A stretch of DNA of 64,000 nt from Hyphomicrobium sp. (GCA_002928735.1 PERL01000006.1:1-64000); one strand, 5' to 3'. Numbered from the stretch's first letter, positions 1 through 9,304 are shown. Notes: generated by a model not told the origin, from the letters alone. Made by a program: numbers and translations.

Positions 1-1
1 G

Positions 2-394
2 GCGCTCGCCCGCATCAAGGGCATCACGTCGGAACCCGAAGTCGGCCAGATCTACAAGGGCAAGGTCGTCAAGATCATGGAGTTCGGCGCCTTCGTGAAC
101 TTCTTCGGCGCCAAGGACGGCCTCGTCCACATCTCGCAGCTGACGAACGGCCGCCCCGAAACGGTCGGCGAAGTCGTCAAGGAAGGCCAGGAAGTGTACG
201 TGAAGCTCTTGGGCTTCGATGATCGCGGTAAGGTCCGCCTGTCCATGAAGATCGTCGATCAGACGACCGGCCAGGAAATCCCCCGCGCTCCCGGCGAACC
301 CGAAGAAGTCTTCTCCGCCGAGCGCCCGCCCCGCCGTGACCGCGATGGTGGCGGCGGCCGTGGCCGTGGCGGCCCGCGCCGCGAGCGAGACTGA
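2..394 (+). CDS. pnp: Polyribonucleotide nucleotidyltransferase, C-terminal part (partial)
   Basis: Only the last 130 residues are in the window; the gene runs off the left edge. It carries an S1 RNA-binding domain: [15 protein letters not shown], then DGLVHISQL, then [17 protein letters not shown]. The tail after the S1 domain is rich in Arg and Gly ([15 protein letters not shown]), as is common at the end of alphaproteobacterial PNPase. The family degrades RNA phosphorolytically in the cytoplasm, often within the degradosome. The phosphorolytic core is not visible, so the call rests on the S1 domain and tail; another S1 protein is possible but less likely. A clear intrinsic terminator lies 70 bases after the stop. 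Confidence 0.85.
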   Translation, partial: ALARIKGITSEPEVGQIYKGKVVKIMEFGAFVNFFGAKDGLVHISQLTNGRPETVGEVVKEGQEVYVKLLGFDDRGKVRLSMKIVDQTTGQEIPRAPGEPEEVFSAERPPRRDRDGGGGRGRGGPRRERD

Positions 395-400
395 GCCCCC

Positions 401-441
401 GTCGCGAACGCGACTAATCCGGAAGTCGCGAACGCGACTAA
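401..441. repeat. Two tandem copies of a small palindrome
   Basis: The 17-base unit GTCGCGAACGCGACTAA occurs at 401-417 and again at 425-441, a period of 24 bases. Each unit holds an inverted repeat with 6-base arms and an AA centre (GTCGCG/CGCGAC). The pair lies between the pnp stop and the intrinsic terminator. Function unknown; it could be a transcript 3'-end structure or protein site. Confidence 0.8.
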
Positions 442-462
442 GCATCTAAGAATCTAAATGAC

Positions 463-492
463 AAAGGGCGGTCCTTCGGGCCGCCCTTTTTC
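463..492 (+). terminator. Intrinsic terminator after pnp
   Basis: A GC-rich stem GGGCGG/CCGCCC is closed by a TTCG-containing loop, flanked by AAA on the left and TTTTT on the right. It is the expected end of the pnp transcript. Confidence 0.85.
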
Positions 493-569
493 GTTGCGCG
501 CAAACTTATCCCCGCTCGCAAACCCACCCCTATCCTTCGCCTCATCCCGTCGAGCGAAGGACAACACCA

Positions 570-2003
570 GTGGACGAAACGGCCAACCTGCTCCTGCCCT
601 ACATTCTCGCCGCCCAGGCGCAGAAGCACGTCACCCACAACGAAGCGCTCCGCAAACTCGATGCGCTCGTGCAGATCTCCATCGTTGACCGCGATCTGGC
701 AACTCCCCCCGTTTCCCCCACCGACGGCGCCCGCTACATCGTGGCCGCCTCGCCCACCGGCGCCTGGACGAGTCACGCCTCCAAAATCGCCGCGTGGCAG
801 GATGGCGCCTGGGCCTTCTTCGCGCCCCGCACCGGCTGGCTCGCATGGATCGAGGATGAAGCCACGCCCGTCGCCTGGAACGGCACGGCCTGGGTCGCCA
901 TCGGGGGCGGGAGCGTCAACCCCACGCCCCTCGTCGGCGTCAACGCCACAGCCGACACGACCAACCGCCTCGCTGTCTCGTCAAACGCCTCACTTTTCAA
1001 TCACGCCGGTGCCGGCCATCAGGCCAAGATCAACAAGAACGCCGCCACCGATACCGCCTCGATCCTCTTCCAGACCGGCTTCTCAGGCCGCGCTGAGATG
1101 GGCACAACGGGCAGTGACGACTTTGCTTTCAAAGTATCACCCGACGGCGCGACTTGGTTCAATGCCATCCAGATCAACCGTGCGAATGGCGCGGTGACGT
1201 TCCCCAACACATCGATCGGCGGCGGAATATCCGACGGCGATAAAGGCGATGTGACGGTTTCCGGCAGCGGCGCCACTTGGACCGTCGATGCCAACGCGAT
1301 CACCAACGTCAAGCTCGCCGACATGGCCGCCAACACGGTCAAGGTCCGCAACAATGCGGCGGCGGGCGACCCGGTCGATCTCGCGTTGGCGGCATCGCAA
1401 TTGCTGGGGCGGGGGTCAACTGGAAACGTCGCGCCCATTTCGCTCGGAAGCGGCCTCACCATGACGGGCGCGACACTCAGCGCTTCGGGGGGTGGTTCAT
1501 CCGATGTCAGTTACGCAACGCTAAGTGCCGCGCGCATACTCACGAACACGACAGCGTTACAAGCCATCTTTGAAAGCGGTCACGACGAATTTTCCGTCGA
1601 GGCCGTCACCACCTACGTCTTCGAGTGCATGCTTTTCATAACCGGAATGAGCAGCAACTCCGGAAATGCCCAATTCAGCCTTCTCGGTGCAGGCACGGCA
1701 ACGTTGCTCGGCGGACGGGCTCATGCGATCGGCACCGACAGCACAAATCCCGTCAATGCCATCGCGCAGTCTGGCTCCATTACCGACGCAACGGTGACGT
1801 CGGCCACCAACATTGTGGGAGCCAACGCCGGGCTCTCCCTCTTGCTAACGATCCAGGGCAAATTTCGCACGAATGCTGCTGGCACGGTCGTGCCCTCGAT
1901 TGCTTTGCAGACCGCAGTCGCGACCGCCACGCTGGATGCCGACTGCTACTTCAAAATGCACAAGCTGGGTCCAAACAGCCAGAATAGCCAAGGAGCATCA
2001 TAA
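570..2003 (+). CDS. DUF2793 phage tail-fibre-like protein
   Basis: A 477-residue protein with a GTG start; the purine-rich GCGAAGGA lies upstream. The first 110 residues match the DUF2793 pattern ([20 protein letters not shown], then W-rich repeats such as [20 protein letters not shown]), a domain common in alphaproteobacterial prophage and gene-transfer-agent regions. Residues around 220-300 carry the phage tail-fibre signature [18 protein letters not shown]...KLADM...DPVDLALA. The C-terminal 150 residues are unfamiliar and may be the variable receptor-binding or trimerising tip. No other structural phage genes are nearby except the next gene, so this looks like a tail-fibre remnant or a module serving a tail particle encoded elsewhere. 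The domain call is firm; the role is inferred. Confidence 0.7.
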   Translation: MDETANLLLPYILAAQAQKHVTHNEALRKLDALVQISIVDRDLATPPVSPTDGARYIVAASPTGAWTSHASKIAAWQDGAWAFFAPRTGWLAWIEDEATPVAWNGTAWVAIGGGSVNPTPLVGVNATADTTNRLAVSSNASLFNHAGAGHQAKINKNAATDTASILFQTGFSGRAEMGTTGSDDFAFKVSPDGATWFNAIQINRANGAVTFPNTSIGGGISDGDKGDVTVSGSGATWTVDANAITNVKLADMAANTVKVRNNAAAGDPVDLALAASQLLGRGSTGNVAPISLGSGLTMTGATLSASGGGSSDVSYATLSAARILTNTTALQAIFESGHDEFSVEAVTTYVFECMLFITGMSSNSGNAQFSLLGAGTATLLGGRAHAIGTDSTNPVNAIAQSGSITDATVTSATNIVGANAGLSLLLTIQGKFRTNAAGTVVPSIALQTAVATATLDADCYFKMHKLGPNSQNSQGAS

Positions 2004-2483
2004 ATGTTGTCAACGTATGCTCGCATCGAAAACGGCGTTGAAGTTGAGCAGGTCGTTCTCCGGCCGGACACAGGTCTGCCGGAAGGCGACTGGCGGCCTG
2101 TGGTCGTCGAAGGTCTGAATTTCGACCGCTCATCCTATCGCGAAAGCGGACGCGAAACGGTCATCGAACCAACGCGCGTTGTGCGCCGGATTGTCGTGGA
2201 GCATGCGCCGCCCACGCAGGAAGATTATTCGGCGGCCATCCAAGCCCATATTGAAGCGACCGCCCAGTCGCGCAGTTATGGCAGCAGCGCCCTGCTAGCG
2301 AGCTACGTCACATCGACTGTTCCCTCATGGGCAGCTGAGGCGCAGGCGTTTGTGGCTTGGCGTGATGCGGTCTGGCTTGCCGCCTATGGACTGCTCGGCG
2401 CCGTTAACGCGGGCGAAACTGTGGCCCCGCCGGTGACCGGTCTTATCGAAGTGTTGCCCGTTGTGAACTGGCCGCCGTCTTGA
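2004..2483 (+). CDS. Phage tail-fibre-assembly-like protein
   Basis: A 159-residue protein whose ATG directly follows the stop of the DUF2793 gene, so the two are almost certainly cotranscribed and coupled. The C-terminal half (YSAAIQAHIEATAQSRSYG, then ASYVTSTVPSWAAEAQAFV, WRDAVW) has the pattern often seen in small phage tail proteins encoded just after a tail fibre, some of which act as fibre-assembly chaperones. The N-terminal half describes no domain I recognise. No signal peptide or membrane segment. The chaperone role is inferred from position and pattern only. Confidence 0.55.
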   Translation: MLSTYARIENGVEVEQVVLRPDTGLPEGDWRPVVVEGLNFDRSSYRESGRETVIEPTRVVRRIVVEHAPPTQEDYSAAIQAHIEATAQSRSYGSSALLASYVTSTVPSWAAEAQAFVAWRDAVWLAAYGLLGAVNAGETVAPPVTGLIEVLPVVNWPPS

Positions 2484-2657
2484 GGCCGACGTTCCGGCCA
2501 GCGTCCATCCAATTTTTCACAAGCACTCAGGCAGTGGTTAACGGCCTCGCAAGGTCCTTCAGCACATGATCTCCGGGAATTGGGTGTCGGCGGGCGGCTG
2601 AAATAGCGGTGCTGCGCGGCCCGGGCGGTATGTGCTTTCTTGCGGGTGTGTGGGCGT

Positions 2658-3740
2658 ATGAAAATTCTAGTCACCGGTGGCGCGGGCTTTATCGGCTCCG
2701 CGGTCTGCCGCTATCTCGTGTCGGTGCGCGGCGACAGCGTCGTTAATGTCGACTGTCTGACCTACGCAGCCAACCTCGCCTCTCTCGACGAGATCGCCAA
2801 CGATCCCCGCTACAGCTTCCATCAGGTCAACATCTGCGACGGCCCCGCCATCGCATCGATCCTGCGCCGCGAGCAGCCCGACGCCATCATGCATCTGGCC
2901 GCCGAAAGCCACGTCGACCGCTCGATCACCGGCCCCGCGGCCTTTATCGAAACCAACATCCGCGGCACCTACGAAATGCTCGAAGCCGCCCGCCATTACT
3001 GGTCGGCGCTGCCTGGCGATCGCAAAGCACGCTTCCGCTTCTTGCACGTCTCCACCGACGAAGTATTTGGCAGCCTCGGTGATGACGGCCTCTTCACGCC
3101 CGACACGCCCTACGACCCCAGCTCGCCCTATTCCGCTAGCAAGGCCGCCTCTGACCACCTCGCCATGGCATGGCACCGCACGTATGGCCTACCCGTCGTG
3201 CTCTCCAATTGCTCGAACAACTACGGGCCCTATCACTTCCCCGAAAAACTGATCCCCTTGATGATCACCAACGCGCTCCTCGGCCGCGATCTCCCAGTTT
3301 ATGGCGCCGGCGCCAACGTCCGCGATTGGCTCTATGTCGACGATCACGCCCGCGCGCTCACCACCATCTGCGAAAGTGGCATCCCCGGCGAGAGCTACCT
3401 CGTCGGCGGCCGCAACGAACGCACCAATCTCGACGTCGTCAACACGATCATCCGTATCCTCGATCGCCAGCGCCCCCGCGACGACGGCCGCTCCTATCAA
3501 GAGCAGATGATCTTCGTGGAAGACCGCCCCGGCCACGATTTCCGCTACGCCATCGATCCCACCAAGCTCGAAACCGAACTCGGCTGGCAGGCCTCCGAAA
3601 CCTTCGAAACCGGCATCGAAAAGACCATCGCTTGGTATCTGTCCAACGAATCCTGGTGGATGCCGCTGCGCCTGCGCCGTTACACGGGCGAACGCCTGGG
3701 TCTCCCAGCCGCCGTTCTCACGGAAAAGAAGCGCGCGTGA
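2658..3740 (+). CDS. rfbB: dTDP-glucose 4,6-dehydratase
   Basis: A 360-residue extended short-chain dehydrogenase that converts dTDP-glucose to dTDP-4-keto-6-deoxyglucose, step two of dTDP-L-rhamnose synthesis in the cytoplasm. The NAD site is [14 protein letters not shown] at the very N-terminus, the catalytic motif is YSASKAASD, and [12 protein letters not shown] plus STDEVFGSL are family hallmarks. I chose the ATG at 2658 because the fold begins there; an in-frame TTG at 2640 would add six residues with no support. Length is usual. It is followed 36 bases later by rfbD. The partners rfbA and rfbC are not in the window, so the pathway must be completed elsewhere. Confidence 0.93.
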   Translation: MKILVTGGAGFIGSAVCRYLVSVRGDSVVNVDCLTYAANLASLDEIANDPRYSFHQVNICDGPAIASILRREQPDAIMHLAAESHVDRSITGPAAFIETNIRGTYEMLEAARHYWSALPGDRKARFRFLHVSTDEVFGSLGDDGLFTPDTPYDPSSPYSASKAASDHLAMAWHRTYGLPVVLSNCSNNYGPYHFPEKLIPLMITNALLGRDLPVYGAGANVRDWLYVDDHARALTTICESGIPGESYLVGGRNERTNLDVVNTIIRILDRQRPRDDGRSYQEQMIFVEDRPGHDFRYAIDPTKLETELGWQASETFETGIEKTIAWYLSNESWWMPLRLRRYTGERLGLPAAVLTEKKRA

Positions 3741-3776
3741 TCTAGGCGGAGTGGACCCGTCAGCAAGGACGTTCCC

Positions 3777-4694
3777 ATGAAGATCGCCGTCATCGGCCGC
3801 GAAGGCCAGCTCGCACAATGCCTGCGCATCCAGGGCCGCGCACGCGGCCACTATGTCCACGCCGCCGGCCGTCCCGACGTCGATCTCATCAAGCCGGATA
3901 CCGTTGGTGCTTGGCTCGATCAGGTCAAACCCAGCCTTGTCGTTAACGCCGCCGCCTATACTGCCGTCGACAAAGCCGAATCCGACCGCGAACAAGCTTT
4001 TCTCATCAACGCGACCGGAGCCGGCGAATTAGCGCGCCTCTGCGCCGCCGCTTCCATTCCCCTCATCCACATCTCGACCGACTTCGTCTTCGATGGCACC
4101 CGCCGCCGCCCGTATGTCGAAACCGATACTGTACTCCCCCTCGGCACATACGGCGCCAGCAAAGCGGCCGGCGAAATGACCGTGCAGCGCGCCTGCCCCC
4201 AACACGTGATCCTGCGCACGTCCTGGGTCTATAGCGCCCACGGCAGCAACTTCTTGAAAACCATGCTGCGCCTTGGCGCCGAACGCGCCGAACTCGGCGT
4301 GGTCGACGACCAGCGCGGCTCACCCACAAGCGCACACGATGTGGCCGATGCCATTCTCGCAATCGCGCCCCGGCTCGTCGCCGCGACTGACCCCGCCCTC
4401 TGGGGCACGTATCACCTGACCGGCGCTTACGAGACCACGTGGCATGGCTTTGCCGCCGAGATCTTTCGCCAAGCAGCGATCCGGGGCGTCACCGTTCCCC
4501 GGCTCAAGGCGATCACCACGGAGGACTATCCCACCCCGGCCCGCCGCCCCGCCTATTCGGTCCTGGATAATACGAAGTTCTTAGAAACCTTCGGCTTCGC
4601 ACTGCCCGATTGGCGCGCCAGCCTGAGCCGCTGCATGGCGGACGTCTGCCCTAATCAAGCGCCCGGTATTCAAGCGCCTAGTCAGGTCGCCTAA
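3777..4694 (+). CDS. rfbD: dTDP-4-dehydrorhamnose reductase
   Basis: A 305-residue NAD(P)H-dependent reductase for the last step of dTDP-L-rhamnose synthesis, supplying rhamnose for lipopolysaccharide or exopolysaccharide. Visible motifs are the N-terminal GREGQLAQ nucleotide loop, VNAAAYTAVDKAE (very typical of RfbD), STDFVFDG, the catalytic YGASKAAGE, LRTSWVY and a C-terminal RPAYSVLDN. Length matches the family (about 290-300). It lies directly after rfbB and probably shares its transcript. The convergent PilZ gene ends 13 bases away. Confidence 0.93.
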   Translation: MKIAVIGREGQLAQCLRIQGRARGHYVHAAGRPDVDLIKPDTVGAWLDQVKPSLVVNAAAYTAVDKAESDREQAFLINATGAGELARLCAAASIPLIHISTDFVFDGTRRRPYVETDTVLPLGTYGASKAAGEMTVQRACPQHVILRTSWVYSAHGSNFLKTMLRLGAERAELGVVDDQRGSPTSAHDVADAILAIAPRLVAATDPALWGTYHLTGAYETTWHGFAAEIFRQAAIRGVTVPRLKAITTEDYPTPARRPAYSVLDNTKFLETFGFALPDWRASLSRCMADVCPNQAPGIQAPSQVA

Positions 4695-4706
4695 AATCCA
4701 ACGGCG

Positions 4707-5570
4707 CTATATCGCCACCAGCGCATCGCTCGGGCCCAACGGCGCATCGAAGCGCATGCCCGCCGACGTGCCCGTCACCCACGCAATTGTCCCGTGGAAT
4801 TGCCGCCCGCAGGCAAAATCGACGCGAACCCGGTCGCCCCGCTTCAGACCCGCGATCCGCCCCAATCCCAAACCGCCGGCCGACGCATCGCGCACGAACC
4901 CCGTCCGCAAGTGATGCGGCCCATGCACGAGACAGTTCTGCAGCACCGCTCGCCGCGGCGAGCGCCGCTTCTGCGGCAGCGGCGGAACGTAAAGGCGCCC
5001 GGCTTCGTCGAGACACGGTTTCAATCCGTTCGCCGCCCCGGATAACAGTGCCGAAACAATCCGGGAATTCTGATAATGCAGCTCCGGCAAAGGCGCTGCC
5101 GGGGCGTCTTCCAGTTCCAGCATCAGCGCTTTCGTCTCCCGCGCCAGCGCCCGCCAACTCGTCTGCAGCATCCGCGCATGCAGCAACGCCGCCCGTGGCA
5201 ACGACAAAGCCTCGCAGTCGTCCAGAAACGCATTGAGGCCCGTGCTGGCAAACGCGAGATCCTCAAGGAACGCGTTGACACTAGCCGCCATCGGCGGATC
5301 GATCACATCATGGTCGATCAGCACCGGAAGAAGTGTACGCAGCGGGGCATCATCGGGCCCGAACCGGGCAATCTCGCTGGCGCGCAAGACGCTTCGCCAG
5401 TCGTTCAACGCATTGGCCGCTGTGGCGATCACAGCCACACCGACCGCCGTCGCGTGGGTCTCGGAGATGAGATGTTCGAAAAGCCGGTCACTGGCTTCAC
5501 CAGCTTGGACCGGGACGTGGTCGGCGTGCTCCGCGGTCGCCGCATACCGGACGTGTCGAGCCTGTAACAT
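4707..5570 (-). CDS. PilZ-domain protein with a novel N-terminal region
   Basis: A 287-residue cytoplasmic protein. The last 100 residues form a PilZ domain, the c-di-GMP receptor fold: an arginine-rich RRSPRR entry and DASAGGLGL, which fits the (D/N)xSxxG ligand motif. The preceding 180 residues are mainly helical by composition and match no domain I know. With both ligand motifs present, c-di-GMP binding is likely. It stands alone: the rfbD gene converges on it and the next minus-strand gene lies 115 bases upstream. An effector controlling adhesion, motility or polysaccharide output would fit the rhamnose genes and the tad pilus in the same window, but that link is inferred. Confidence 0.7.
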   Translation of the reverse strand: MLQARHVRYAATAEHADHVPVQAGEASDRLFEHLISETHATAVGVAVIATAANALNDWRSVLRASEIARFGPDDAPLRTLLPVLIDHDVIDPPMAASVNAFLEDLAFASTGLNAFLDDCEALSLPRAALLHARMLQTSWRALARETKALMLELEDAPAAPLPELHYQNSRIVSALLSGAANGLKPCLDEAGRLYVPPLPQKRRSPRRAVLQNCLVHGPHHLRTGFVRDASAGGLGLGRIAGLKRGDRVRVDFACGRQFHGTIAWVTGTSAGMRFDAPLGPSDALVAI

Positions 5571-5685
5571 CGTTAACGACCCTGGGTTCTAGATTGTCCT
5601 TGTCTCAACCTAGAGTAGAAACACTAATTCCAGGTAACGGCCGCCGTACCAAGCCAATCTAACCAAAATAATCGGCAGCCAAGCC

Positions 5686-7023
5686 TCAAGCAGCGGAAAA
5701 GGCGCCGGAAATGGCTGAGCTAATCATACTGGTCACCCGCGCTGACTTGCCGATCGGCCCGGCGTAGATGGCAGTCGCACCTGTCTCGGCGATCGCCTCC
5801 GGCACATCCTCGGCCGCGTGCAACCCGTCGCCGGAGAAAAATCCGCTCACGATGGTCGGGCTCCCCGCATCACGGCGCAAAGCATCCTCCAAGAATTCCG
5901 GCTCTTCCAGAAACGCCGTCTCGACGCGGCCAAACCCACCCGCCCGTTCGATCGCCGCTGCCACCACTCGTGTCGCCTCTGCCGAAGCCGGCCCGATTTT
6001 CGACCCATGCCCCACAACCAGCAATCGCGCCGCGGCCGCCGCGACCCCCGTCCGCTCGGCCGCCGCCAAGGCCTCCGCGCGCATCAAATTCGGCAACCGC
6101 GGATCCGCACCAAGCGGCGGCAACACATGCACATCAACCGGAATCTCCAGCGCCGCTAAACGCTGCGTCAAAACTTTGCGTGTGAAATAGCCCTCCGCCA
6201 TAAACATCGGATAGACCGCCAAACATTTCGCGCCCGACGCAAGCGCGGCCCGCACCGAATCCTCCAACACAGGTTCTCCGCGCAAAATTCCCGCCGCCAC
6301 GCTATGAAAAACACCGTCAGCCTGCAGTGCTGCGCAATGCGCCAGCAGCGTCGCGTTCGGGCTCTCGCCGCCCCGATCCCCGTGTGCAGCGAGAATAACC
6401 GCGACATCCCGCAGCGCCACCGGCGCCCGCACCGGCCGCGCCGACATCGCTAGAGCCTCCTCGACAATCGCGCGCACCCCCGGATCAAGAGGCAAAGCTA
6501 ATGCCGCCGCCTGCCCCTCCTCGGACATCTTCTTCCACGTCTTCTGGATGATCCCGATCATCTTCTCGCGCTCGTGCTTCGGCGCGAAATCCGCCGCGTA
6601 GAACTGCAAAAACACGAGACACGCCACGTCCTCGAGCGTCTGGCTCTCCACATCCGTCTTGAGGTTCTCTTTGCGAATGAGGCTCGCAACCCGCTGCACG
6701 GTTTCCGCGTCGAACCCGCTCTCGCCGAGGATCGCGCTCGCCCACTCCGCATGCCGTCGCTTGAGTTCGCCCCGCCAGCGGTGATAGCCCGCCCGGTCCA
6801 TCGGATAGCTGTCGCGCGGGATCGTCCACCGCCTGAGATGCTGCGCCCGCGCCGCCAGCCGCAACGCCTCCGACGCTTCTGGAACGAGCCGCGCCAGGGT
6901 CGCGCTCATGCGCTCCGAATAAACGAGTTCCGCCGGCCGCACGGCCCCATCAACCAGAACCGTATTCGGGTCCTCAGAATTGGCAGCGTCGATGCGCGAA
7001 ATGGCAGTCTCGAAAGGCGTCAT
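5686..7023 (-). CDS. DUF4202-CbiX fusion protein (putative sirohydrochlorin chelatase)
   Basis: A 445-residue single reading frame with two parts. Residues 1 to about 190 match DUF4202 (ISRIDAANSEDPN, RAQHLRRWTIPRDSYPM, WKKMSEEG), a domain of unknown biochemistry often found in sulfate-assimilation contexts. From about 205 to the end are two CbiX-type chelatase lobes: AVILAAHGDRGG and, in the second lobe, LLVVGHGSKIG, each with the HG that provides the metal-site histidine. CbiX/SirB proteins insert cobalt or iron into sirohydrochlorin. The fusion suggests ferrochelation for sirohaem coupled to the DUF4202 activity. The closely spaced DUF2256 gene runs the other way. Chelatase activity is likely; the metal is not determinable here. 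Confidence 0.8.
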   Translation of the reverse strand: MTPFETAISRIDAANSEDPNTVLVDGAVRPAELVYSERMSATLARLVPEASEALRLAARAQHLRRWTIPRDSYPMDRAGYHRWRGELKRRHAEWASAILGESGFDAETVQRVASLIRKENLKTDVESQTLEDVACLVFLQFYAADFAPKHEREKMIGIIQKTWKKMSEEGQAAALALPLDPGVRAIVEEALAMSARPVRAPVALRDVAVILAAHGDRGGESPNATLLAHCAALQADGVFHSVAAGILRGEPVLEDSVRAALASGAKCLAVYPMFMAEGYFTRKVLTQRLAALEIPVDVHVLPPLGADPRLPNLMRAEALAAAERTGVAAAAARLLVVGHGSKIGPASAEATRVVAAAIERAGGFGRVETAFLEEPEFLEDALRRDAGSPTIVSGFFSGDGLHAAEDVPEAIAETGATAIYAGPIGKSARVTSMISSAISGAFSAA

Positions 7024-7063
7024 TCAAGTGGCCTCATGATCCGGAGCGCGTATATGGAGCACC

Positions 7064-7234
7064 ATGGCAAAGATGCGCAAGAAATCTGATCTGCCCACCA
7101 AACCCTGCGCCACCTGCGGCCGCCCGTTCGCGTGGCGCAAAGCCTGGGCCAAGGTGTGGGACGAGGTCCGCTACTGCTCCGACCGCTGCCGCAAGGAGAA
7201 GGGCAAGACTACGGCTCCCCCTTCCAAGGGATGA
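7064..7234 (+). CDS. DUF2256 small zinc-ribbon-like protein
   Basis: A 56-residue gene starting ATG at 7064. It reads with CATCGRPFAWRKAW, then WDEVRYCSDRCRKEK: four cysteines in a CxxC ... CxxxC arrangement, exactly the DUF2256 pattern. Such proteins are typically 45-60 residues long and are frequently encoded next to cryptochrome/photolyase-like genes, as here: its last 26 bases overlap the convergent photolyase gene (7209-8777). Its start lies 41 bases from the divergent DUF4202-CbiX gene. Biochemical function is unknown; a zinc-binding accessory role is inferred. Confidence 0.85.
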   Translation: MAKMRKKSDLPTKPCATCGRPFAWRKAWAKVWDEVRYCSDRCRKEKGKTTAPPSKG

Positions 7235-8777
7235 GACCATCCAGAAACGCCTTCGCGTCCCGCCGCACCGCATCCTGATCCGCCTTCGAAAACTTGCGCC
7301 ACGTCGCATACATCTGCGTCATGCGCGGGTTAGTGGAGAGTTTATCCGTATTGCGATCGAGAAAATCCCAATACAGCGCGTTGAACGGACACGCACCCGC
7401 CCCCGTCCGCTTCTTCACATCAAATCGGCACGACCCGCAGTAATCCGACATCCGGTTGATGTAATTCCCGCTCGCCGCATACGGCTTCGAGCCGAGCAAT
7501 CCGCCATCCGCGAATTGGCTCATCCCTAAAGTATTCGGTAGCTCCACCCACTCATACGCATCCGCATAAACCGCCAGATACCACTCATGCACCTGCTTGG
7601 GCTCAATCCCCGCCAGCAGCGCAAAATTCCCCGTCACCATCAGCCGCTGAATGTGATGCGCGTAAGCCTCTGCTTTCGTCTGCCCCACCGCCGCGCGAAG
7701 GCACGCCATGTCCGTCTCACCCGTCCAATAGAAATCCGGGATCGGCCGCGTCGCACGAAGAAAATTCTGCTCCACATACTCGGGCATCTTTAGCCAGTAG
7801 ATGCCGCGCACGTACTCCCGCCACCCGATGATCTGCCGGATGAAACCTTCCGCTGCGTTAAGCGGCACCCGCCCTGCGCGGTATTCTTTCTCCACCCGCC
7901 GGCACACATCGAGCGGATCGAGCAAACCGGCGTTGATATAAAGCGACAGAATGGAGTGATAGAGAAACGGCTCCGATAGCAACATCGCGTCCTGATAGTC
8001 GCCAAACTGCGCCAGTCCCGTCTTCAGAAAATGCCGCAGCTGCTTCTCCGCATCCGCCCGCGTCACGCCAAACCAGAACGGCTCCAGATCGCCGAAGTGA
8101 TTGTCGAACCGCTTCCCCACCAGATCGAGCACGTCGCGCGTCATGTCATCCGGCGTAATTCGCAAGGGCTTTGGAATGAAGAGATCCGCCTTCGCCGGCT
8201 TGCGGTTCTCCGCATCGAAATTCCAGCGCCCGCCATCCGGCTCCTCGCCGTCCATCAAGAGACCGGTCTTGCGCCGCATCTCGCGATAGAAAAACTCCAT
8301 GCGCAGCGATTTTCGCCCCGCCGCCCACGCCGCAAACTCCCCCGTCGCACATAGGAAGCGATCGTCCGGCAACACGCGCACCGGCACCCCGGCTTCGCCC
8401 TCCCACACCCCGATCATCTCCGCCACGCGCCACTCGCCGGGCTCCGTCACGACAATGCCGCTGGCCTTGATCTCGCGCGCCGCCCGTTTCACTTCGCTGG
8501 TGAAGCTGCCGCCGTTTTTCTTGTCGTCGAGCCGCACGTATCGCACCGTCCAGCCGGCGGCCTCCAATTCGGCCGCAAAGTGCCGCATGGCCGCGAATAG
8601 GAACGCGATCTTCTTCTTATGATGCCGGACGTACGACGCCTCGTCGGCGACTTCCGCCATCAGCACCACATCGCGCGCCTTGTCCGCCACCCTGAGGCTC
8701 GAAAGCCCAAGGCTCAGCTGATCGCCGAGAACCACAATGAGCGCCGGGCCGGCGGCGGCAGTCCGGGAAGGAGGCAT
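7209..8777 (-). CDS. Iron-sulfur cryptochrome/(6-4) photolyase-like protein (FeS-BCP family)
   Basis: A 522-residue flavoprotein of the class of Agrobacterium PhrB, which repairs (6-4) DNA photoproducts with light and holds a 4Fe-4S cluster. The N-terminal antenna-domain start is LIVVLGDQLSLGLSSL; the C-terminal FAD region includes GFIRQIIGWREYVRGIYW and HHIQRLMVTGNFALL. Cysteines at 359, 447, 450 and 463 have the same spacing (88, 3, 13) as the four cluster ligands of PhrB (350, 438, 441, 454), so the cluster is very likely present. Length is usual. The DUF2256 gene overlaps its 3' end on the other strand. Repair versus pure signalling cannot be told from sequence alone. Confidence 0.92.
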   Translation of the reverse strand: MPPSRTAAAGPALIVVLGDQLSLGLSSLRVADKARDVVLMAEVADEASYVRHHKKKIAFLFAAMRHFAAELEAAGWTVRYVRLDDKKNGGSFTSEVKRAAREIKASGIVVTEPGEWRVAEMIGVWEGEAGVPVRVLPDDRFLCATGEFAAWAAGRKSLRMEFFYREMRRKTGLLMDGEEPDGGRWNFDAENRKPAKADLFIPKPLRITPDDMTRDVLDLVGKRFDNHFGDLEPFWFGVTRADAEKQLRHFLKTGLAQFGDYQDAMLLSEPFLYHSILSLYINAGLLDPLDVCRRVEKEYRAGRVPLNAAEGFIRQIIGWREYVRGIYWLKMPEYVEQNFLRATRPIPDFYWTGETDMACLRAAVGQTKAEAYAHHIQRLMVTGNFALLAGIEPKQVHEWYLAVYADAYEWVELPNTLGMSQFADGGLLGSKPYAASGNYINRMSDYCGSCRFDVKKRTGAGACPFNALYWDFLDRNTDKLSTNPRMTQMYATWRKFSKADQDAVRRDAKAFLDGLIPWKGEP

Positions 8778-8795
8778 CGGGTCTCGCGAGCTAGT

Positions 8796-9155
8796 CTAGA
8801 GGGGTGCCTTGAATACGAAGAAGGCGCCCGCGACGATCAACGAAAACCCCACGAGATGGTTCACCGTGATTGCTTCTTTCAAAACAACCACTGAGAACAC
8901 GGCGAACACGACCAGCGTGATCACCTCTTGGATGGTCTTCAATTCCGCCGCCGAATAGGTGCCGTGCCCGATCCGGTTGGCCGGCACCGCCAAACAGTAT
9001 TCGAAAAAAGCAATCCCCCAGCTCACCAGGATCACAGTCATCAGCGGCGCCGACTTGTATTTCAGGTGCCCGTACCACGCCAACGTCATGAACACGTTCG
9101 ACGCTGTCAGAAGAAGGATCGGCGCCAGCCACGCCGGCGGAAGGAACGAAGCCAA
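8796..9155 (-). CDS. DUF486 (DMT-like) small membrane protein
   Basis: A 119-residue protein with four predicted membrane segments: LAPILLLTASNVFMTLAW, LMTVILVSWGIAFFEYCLAV, TLVVFAVFSVVVL and LVGFSLIVAGAFFVF. VPANRIG and the TIQEVITLVVFAVFSV stretch are diagnostic of the DUF486 family, which is related to the small drug/metabolite transporters. Substrate unknown. It is encoded 18 bases downstream of where the photolyase-like gene begins on the same strand, so it is upstream of that gene and the two may be cotranscribed. Confidence 0.85.
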   Translation of the reverse strand: MASFLPPAWLAPILLLTASNVFMTLAWYGHLKYKSAPLMTVILVSWGIAFFEYCLAVPANRIGHGTYSAAELKTIQEVITLVVFAVFSVVVLKEAITVNHLVGFSLIVAGAFFVFKAPL

Positions 9156-9304
9156 GCATATGCTCCCGGAACACTGCGATCGATAACCGTAAATCTGGAC
9201 TTAATGGCCACGCCAGGCCAATTGCAACGCCCCTGCTCTCGACACGGACGGCGTCCCCGGTCTAACACTGCCCCATCACAGCAACGCCGCCACAAAAGGC
9301 CCCG

